Positions 59,052 to 64,000 of a DNA stretch of 64,000 nucleotides are shown here, piece after piece. The stretch is from Frigidibacter sp. SD6-1 (GTDB lineage Bacteria > Pseudomonadota > Alphaproteobacteria > Rhodobacterales > Rhodobacteraceae): assembly GCF_030143255.1 (NCBI RefSeq), contig NZ_JARJNR010000008.1:62001-126000 (forward strand), in the 5' to 3' direction. A program made the position numbers and the translations under genes. Numbering within the stretch: the first letter of the stretch is position 1; each line of letters starts with the position of its first letter. Under the pieces are notes generated by a model, which was not told where the DNA came from, did no database searches, and worked only from the letters and a program-made list of their open reading frames with translations.

Positions 59052-60004
59052 CTCGCCTCTCCGCTCAGATACTGATCCTGGACGAGGCTGGCGAGCGCCG
59101 CCATCTCGCCGACGAACCGGGCGAGGAATTCATGCAGGCCCTCGTCGAAGACCTCTTCGACCGTCAGTTGCGAGAAATCCTGCATCAGCGTTGCGGCCCG
59201 GGTCTGGGCGGGTGTCCGGCGCTGATATTCCTCGGCCAGGGCATTGAGATTCTCATGCGCGCCGGTCAGCGAAGTGTAAAGCGAACGCGGCATCCGGCGG
59301 TTGAGGATCAGGAAATGCACGACCTTCGCCGCCGTGATCTCGCCGCCATAGGCCCAGTGGAAGGCGCGTTGCGCCGACAGCGCCCTGAGAAGCGTCATCC
59401 ATTGATGGGTATCGAGGCCCGAGCCCACATAATCGGCCTTGGGCAGCAGCACGTAATATTTCACGTCGAGAAGCCGCGCGGTATTGTCGGCACGCTCGAT
59501 ATGCGACCCGAGCCCGAGGAAATGATAGCCGTCGTCGCGCAGCTTCGTCGCGGCGATCGCGCCCCGCAGCATCGACGTATGGCGCGTCGTCCATTCGGTC
59601 AGCCGGCTCAGCTCCAGACTGCCCCGCTCGGTCCGTTCCAGCTGCCTGAGTTCCTGAAAGGCAGTGTTCAGCGCATCCCAGACCTGGCTTGTCAGCGCCG
59701 TCCTGACGATCCGGCCGTTCTCGCGTGCCCGCTCGATGCAGGAAGCGACCGAGGAGGGGTTGTCGCGGTCGAAGAAGAGATAGCTTTCGATATTGCGCTG
59801 GACCGGCTCACCGTATTTGGCGCGGAACCCCTCGGCGGTGCCAGAGGCCTGCAGAAGCGAATCCCAGTCGTCGCGGAAGCCCTGCCCCGCGGACGAGGGC
59901 AGAAGCGTGATGCGCGAGCCCACGTCGAGAAGCCGCGCGGTCATTTCGGCCCGCTCCATATAGCGGCCCATCCAGAAGAGGTTTTCGGCGGTCCTACTCA
60001 GCAT
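59048..60004 (-). CDS. Alpha-E domain protein, Anbu operon
   Basis: 318 aa. All-helical alpha-E family start MLSRTAENLFWMGRYMERAE, with LGSHIERADNTARLLDVKYY and the C-terminal LHEFLARFVGEMAALASLVQ. Function unknown, but the family nearly always travels with circularly permuted ATP-grasp and transglutaminase-like genes, as here. Four bp separate it from the ATP-grasp gene. Confidence 0.94.
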   Translation of the reverse strand: MLSRTAENLFWMGRYMERAEMTARLLDVGSRITLLPSSAGQGFRDDWDSLLQASGTAEGFRAKYGEPVQRNIESYLFFDRDNPSSVASCIERARENGRIVRTALTSQVWDALNTAFQELRQLERTERGSLELSRLTEWTTRHTSMLRGAIAATKLRDDGYHFLGLGSHIERADNTARLLDVKYYVLLPKADYVGSGLDTHQWMTLLRALSAQRAFHWAYGGEITAAKVVHFLILNRRMPRSLYTSLTGAHENLNALAEEYQRRTPAQTRAATLMQDFSQLTVEEVFDEGLHEFLARFVGEMAALASLVQDQYLSGEAR

Positions 60005-60008
60005 GATC

Positions 60009-61424
60009 TCACTCCGCCAGAACCCAGGTATCCTTGACCCCGCCGCCCTGCGACGAGTTCACGACAAGCGAGCCTTCGGTCAGCGCGACCCGCGTCAGCC
60101 CGCCGGGCACCAGCTCGATCTGCTCGCCCACGAGGCAATAGGGCCTGAGGTCGACATGGCGAGGCGCCACGCCTTCCTCGACGAAAGTGGGCGTCGTCGA
60201 GAGGGCGAGCGTCGGCTGGGCGATATAGCCGGCCGGATCCGAGGCGAGCTTGCTGCGAAACGTCTCGATCTGCTCTTTCGTGGCCTTCGGGCCGACGAGC
60301 ATGCCGTAGCCTCCCGAGCCATGGACCTCTTTCACCACCAGCTCCGGCAGATGGTCGAGCACATAGTTCAGATCCTCGTTCCGCCCGCATTGCCAGGTGG
60401 GCACATTCTGCAGGATCGGCTCTTCGCCTAAGTAGAAGCGCACCATTTCCGGCACGAACGTATAGACCGCCTTGTCATCGGCCACGCCCGCGCCGGGGGC
60501 GGATGCGATGGTGACGCCGCCCGAGCGGTAGACATCCATCAGCCCCGGCACGCCGAGCATGGAATCGGGCCGGAAACACAAAGGATCGAGGAAAGCATCG
60601 TCGATCCGCCGGTAGATCACATCGACCTTGCGCGGGCCTTCCGTGGTCCGCATCCAGACGAAGCCCGCCTCGACGAAGAGATCGACCGCCTCGACGAGTT
60701 CCACCCCCATCAGGTCGGCGAGGAAGGAATGCTCGTAATAGGCCGAATTGAAATGGCCGGGCGTCAGGATCACCACGGTGGGCTCGTGGTCGCATTTCTT
60801 CGGCGCGACCGAGGCAAGCGTACGGCGCAGGACCTCGGAATAATTGTCGATCGGTTCGATGCGGTTTTCCCGGAACAGCGTGGGAAACATCCGCATCATG
60901 ATTTCGCGGTTTTCCAGCATATAGCTGACGCCCGACGGCGTGCGGCAATTGTCCTCCAGCACGTAGAAATCGTCCGGCCCGGTGCGCACGATATCGATGC
61001 CGACGATATGGCTGTAGACGCCCTTAGACGGGGTAAATCCCGCCACCGCCTTTTCATAGGCCTCGTTGCCATAGACCAGATGCTGCGGGATGCGGCCCGC
61101 CTTCACGATCTCGCCGCGCCCGTAGACATCGACCAGAAAGGCGTTGAGAGCGCGGGCGCGTTGCTTAATGCCCTTTTCCAGCCGCCGCCATTCGGCTTGA
61201 GTGAAGACGCGCGGGAACATGTCGAACGGGATCAGCCGGTCGGGATCGCCACCCTCGCCATAGACCGCGAAGGTGATGCCGATCCGGCGGAAAAGCGCCT
61301 CGGCCTCCTCCTGCTTCATGCTGCGGAATTCGGGCGGCATCGCTGCGACCCAGTCTTCCAGCCGCGCATAGGGCGCACGCACGCGACCGCCCTCGAACAT
61401 TTCGTTGAAATAGCTGACTGCCAT
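60009..61424 (-). CDS. Circularly permuted type 2 ATP-grasp protein, Anbu operon
   Basis: 471 aa. Family signatures: DVYGRGEIVKAGRIPQHLVY, VLEDNCRTPSGVSYMLENRE, VILTPGHFNSAYYEHSFLAD and VVKEVHGSGGYGMLVGPKAT. Expected to ligate an amine or peptide to a carboxylate with ATP. The start at 61424 (MAVSYFNEMFEGG) follows a G-rich ribosome site. First gene of the four-gene Anbu operon. The 138 bp upstream, to the DUF2189 stop, hold no obvious promoter. Confidence 0.94.
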   Translation of the reverse strand: MAVSYFNEMFEGGRVRAPYARLEDWVAAMPPEFRSMKQEEAEALFRRIGITFAVYGEGGDPDRLIPFDMFPRVFTQAEWRRLEKGIKQRARALNAFLVDVYGRGEIVKAGRIPQHLVYGNEAYEKAVAGFTPSKGVYSHIVGIDIVRTGPDDFYVLEDNCRTPSGVSYMLENREIMMRMFPTLFRENRIEPIDNYSEVLRRTLASVAPKKCDHEPTVVILTPGHFNSAYYEHSFLADLMGVELVEAVDLFVEAGFVWMRTTEGPRKVDVIYRRIDDAFLDPLCFRPDSMLGVPGLMDVYRSGGVTIASAPGAGVADDKAVYTFVPEMVRFYLGEEPILQNVPTWQCGRNEDLNYVLDHLPELVVKEVHGSGGYGMLVGPKATKEQIETFRSKLASDPAGYIAQPTLALSTTPTFVEEGVAPRHVDLRPYCLVGEQIELVPGGLTRVALTEGSLVVNSSQGGGVKDTWVLAE

Positions 61425-61562
61425 CACCCGCCCCCCCGAACCGGCATAGCCACCCGCCGGTCGTGGAAGTATGGGCGGCAAAGCCGCGGATGGTAAACGG
61501 GCAGACTGACCGGTTCTCCGGACAATCTGCCTGAAAAACTGACCAAATAGGCGGCTTGAGGC

Positions 61563-62420
61563 TCAACGGACCGCGCGCCGATAGAGATGCCAGGTGGCAT
61601 GGCCGAGAATCGGCAGGGTCACCGCAAGCCCCAGAAGCAGCGGCACGGCGCCGATCACCAGCCCCGCGACCACCACCGCGCCCCAGGCCAGCACCGGGCC
61701 GGGGCTGAGCTGCATCAGACGGATCGAGGCCGCAACGGCCCGCGCGAGGCCGACATCGCGGTCGACCAGGATCGGAAAGGACAGAACCGAGAAGGCCAGC
61801 GCCACCAGCGCGAAGAGAAAGCCGAGCGGGATGCCGATGATGATCATCATCCAGCCGCCCGACGTGCCGAACACGGCGGAAAGAAAGCTCATCGCATCGG
61901 GATAGGCCGCGCCGCCCATGGTGAACTCATGGACGAACCAGGCGCTGACGATCCAGAGGAAATACCAGCAGCCGAGACCGAGCGCGAGCAGGAGGATGCC
62001 GCCGAAGCCCGGCGCCCTCAGCACATTCAGCGTATCGGCCCAGACCGCGCTCTCGCCGCGTTCGCGCCTGCGGCTGAGCTCGTAAAGCCCAAGTGCCGCA
62101 ACCGGTCCGACCAGCGCAAAGCCCGACAGGGTCGGGAACAGAAGCGGCAGCACGCCCTTGTTGAAGGCAAAGCCCATCAGGCACAGGCCAATGACCGGAT
62201 AGAGCAGGCAGGCCATGATGACATCACTGCGGAAATGCAGGAAATCGTCCAACCCCGCCTTCAGCGCCGCGCGAATGTCACCGTAGGTGATCGCTCGCAC
62301 CTCGGGCAGTTCGCGTACCTCGCCCTCGACCGCGTGCTGGGCGGCATGCGCCACCTCGCGGCCCGCCTTGCCGATGTTCTTCGCCCCCCAGGAGAGCGGA
62401 TTGCCGATCGTCGATACCAT
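61563..62420 (-). CDS. DUF2189 polytopic membrane protein
   Basis: 285 aa. Cytoplasmic N-terminus with VRAITYGDIRAALKAGLDDF, the DUF2189 entry motif, followed by about six membrane helices (ACLLYPVIGLCLMGFAF, LLFPTLSGFALVGPVAALGL and others) and LVDRDVGLARAVAASIRLM near the end. Function unknown; relatives are sometimes near cytochrome oxidase genes, not here. The start at 62420 has GAGGGAGG upstream. Confidence 0.9.
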   Translation of the reverse strand: MVSTIGNPLSWGAKNIGKAGREVAHAAQHAVEGEVRELPEVRAITYGDIRAALKAGLDDFLHFRSDVIMACLLYPVIGLCLMGFAFNKGVLPLLFPTLSGFALVGPVAALGLYELSRRRERGESAVWADTLNVLRAPGFGGILLLALGLGCWYFLWIVSAWFVHEFTMGGAAYPDAMSFLSAVFGTSGGWMMIIIGIPLGFLFALVALAFSVLSFPILVDRDVGLARAVAASIRLMQLSPGPVLAWGAVVVAGLVIGAVPLLLGLAVTLPILGHATWHLYRRAVR

Positions 62421-62630
62421 GGAACGCCTCCCTCGCGCTTTGTGCTGCCGTCCGTTCATCACGGGCGGCCCTCGGGCGACCGGAAGTGCGGCCTGCCTCA
62501 GGCCTCCGTACAGCCAGTCTAGCACGAATGCGCTCACCCCGCCTTCACTTTCCCGCAACCCTGTGCCGCAGACTTGTCTTTCTGGCGCCCGGCTGCCTAT
62601 CTAACGTCCGACAAAGGAAAGGACCCACCG

Positions 62631-64000
62631 ATGCCCATCGCCCTGCCCCGCCCCGTCTTCGACGCGAATGCAACCGCGGGCGGCGCGCTCGGCCCCCTGC
62701 CCGTCTGGGACCTCTCGGACCTTTACACGGCCGAGGACGCGCCGGAACTCACGCGCGATATGAATTGGCTTGAGCGCGAATGCGCGGCCTTCGCTGCGGA
62801 TCATGAGGGCAAGCTTGCCGCACTTGATCCCGCCGCCATGCTCGCCTGCATCCGCCGCTACGAGCGGATCGAACAGGTCAGCGGCCGCGTGATGTCTTAC
62901 GCGGGCCTACGCTATTACCAGAACACAATGGATGCAGGCCGGGCGAAATTCATGTCCGACTGCCAGGACCGGATCACCAGCTTCACCACGCCGCTTGTCT
63001 TCTTCAGCCTCGAATTCAACCGGATCGAGGACGCGTCCTATGAGGCGACATTCACGGCCGGGCCGGAGATCGCCCGCTACAAGCCCGCCTTCGACCGGAT
63101 GCGCGCCATGCGGCCGCACCAGCTGTCGGACGAGCTCGAACGGTTCCTGCACGACCAGTCGGTCGTCGGCGCCTCGGCCTGGAACAAGCTGTTCGACGAG
63201 ACGATGGCGGGCCTGACCTTCGAGGTCGCGGGCGAGGCGGAACCCCTGAGCCTTGAGGCGACGCTCAACCTCCTCTCCGAACAGGACCGCGCGAGGCGCG
63301 AGGCGGCTTCCCGCGCGCTTGCTGCCGTTTTCGGCAAGAACATCAAGCTCTTCGCCCGCGTTCACAACACGCTGGCCAAGGAAAAGGCGGTCGAGGACCG
63401 CTGGCGCAAGATGCCGTCGCCGCAGGCTGCGCGGCATCTGTCGAACCATGTCGAACCCGAGGTGGTCCAGGCACTTCGCAATGCCGTTGTCGCCGCCTAT
63501 CCGCGCCTGTCGCACCGCTATTATGCGCTGAAAGCGAAATGGATGGGCCTCGACAAGCTGCAGGTCTGGGACCGGAACGCCCCCCTGCCGACCGAGGAGG
63601 TCCGCACCATCGGCTGGGACGAGGCGCGCAAGACCGTGACCGAGGCCTACCGCGCCTTCTCGCCCGACCTCGCCGAACTGCTCAAGCCCTTCTTCGACAA
63701 GGGCTGGATCGACGCGGGCGTGAAGCCCGGCAAGGCGCCAGGCGCCTTCGCCCATCCGACGGTGACCGACGCCCACCCCTATGTGATGCTGAACTATCTC
63801 GGCAAACCGCGCGACGTGATGACGCTGGCCCATGAACTGGGCCACGGCGTCCATCAGGTGCTGGCCGCACCGCAGGGCGAGATCCTCGCCAACACGCCGC
63901 TCACTCTCGCCGAAACCGCCTCGGTCTTCGGCGAGATGCTGACCTTCCGCGCGCTTCTGGCGAATGCCAAGGACAAGGTGGAACGCAAGACCCTGCTCGC
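62631..64000 (+). CDS. pepF: M3 family oligoendopeptidase F, N-terminal 456 residues (3' end outside window)
   Basis: Zinc oligopeptidase. The visible part starts MPIALPRPVFDANATAGGAL, continues through the helical N-terminal domain (WDLSDLYTAEDAPELTRDMN), and reaches the active site MTLAHELGHGVHQVLAA with His401, Glu402 and His405, followed by the conserved PLTLAETASVFGEML, where the third ligand Glu lies. Full proteins are about 600 aa, so about a quarter is missing. AAAGGAAAGGA precedes the ATG. Divergent from the DUF2189 gene across 210 bp. Confidence 0.95.
   Translation, partial: MPIALPRPVFDANATAGGALGPLPVWDLSDLYTAEDAPELTRDMNWLERECAAFAADHEGKLAALDPAAMLACIRRYERIEQVSGRVMSYAGLRYYQNTMDAGRAKFMSDCQDRITSFTTPLVFFSLEFNRIEDASYEATFTAGPEIARYKPAFDRMRAMRPHQLSDELERFLHDQSVVGASAWNKLFDETMAGLTFEVAGEAEPLSLEATLNLLSEQDRARREAASRALAAVFGKNIKLFARVHNTLAKEKAVEDRWRKMPSPQAARHLSNHVEPEVVQALRNAVVAAYPRLSHRYYALKAKWMGLDKLQVWDRNAPLPTEEVRTIGWDEARKTVTEAYRAFSPDLAELLKPFFDKGWIDAGVKPGKAPGAFAHPTVTDAHPYVMLNYLGKPRDVMTLAHELGHGVHQVLAAPQGEILANTPLTLAETASVFGEMLTFRALLANAKDKVERKTLL

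Overview
The window looks like chromosomal DNA of an alphaproteobacterium, most likely a member of the Rhodobacteraceae (Paracoccaceae). The grounds are very high G+C with strong third-position GC, and family-typical neighbourhoods: purC/purS/purQ; Suv3-like helicase, S4 protein, fdxA and carD; the Anbu proteasome operon; and the DctB/DctD pair. Two recurrent hairpin repeat families also occur. I cannot name the genus. There are two tRNA genes (Ala-GGC, Thr-TGT). I see no rRNA, CRISPR array, integrase or intact insertion sequence.

Layout. 1-5352: 5' part of RNase E with a long leader, then the C4-dicarboxylate two-component pair dctD/dctB. The DctD lacks the sigma54-contact GAFTGA motif. 5398-8833: de novo purine genes purC, a small membrane protein, purS and purQ, with an alcohol dehydrogenase cassette between purS and purQ flanked by two different repeats. 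8994-15900: housekeeping genes (sufT, tRNA-Ala, FYDLN protein, YgjP-like protease, GntR regulator, tRNA-Thr, aspartokinase, thymidine kinase, YHS protein). 16064-17560: an AraC regulator and an SPW membrane protein sharing ATCGTCC/GGACGAT inverted repeats. 17581-19715: csaA, proC, ybjN-like gene, cold-shock gene.

19895-43364 is a long catabolic and transport region on the minus strand. It holds a BMP-type nucleoside/purine ABC importer with a CodA-like deaminase, and a branched-chain-amino-acid-type ABC importer leading into hydantoinase/oxoprolinase A and B. Upstream of these lie a membrane protein, a DUF1185 protein, a UPF0280 protein, a 6-hydroxynicotinate-reductase-like protein, a fused [2Fe-2S]-molybdenum hydroxylase and its FAD subunit, with a divergent MarR regulator over a perfect palindrome. 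The combination (import, Mo-dependent hydroxylation, ring reduction, amide-ring hydrolysis) suggests catabolism of an N-heterocyclic compound whose identity I cannot read from sequence.

43482-49213 is a four-gene operon that I cannot match to a described system: a TelA-like coiled-coil protein, an unknown soluble protein, a GT-C-like membrane glycosyltransferase and an unusual AAA ATPase. It is followed by a hairpin-flanked DUF559 endonuclease-like gene. 50203-56530: carD, fdxA, S4 protein, Suv3-like helicase, TPR protein, SCP2 protein and lysophospholipase-like hydrolase. 56531-57478 is an A+T-richer patch with one unknown gene overlapping the 3' end of the Anbu proteasome gene. 57457-61424 is the Anbu/transglutaminase/alpha-E/ATP-grasp operon. 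The window ends with a DUF2189 membrane protein and the 5' part of an M3 oligoendopeptidase gene.
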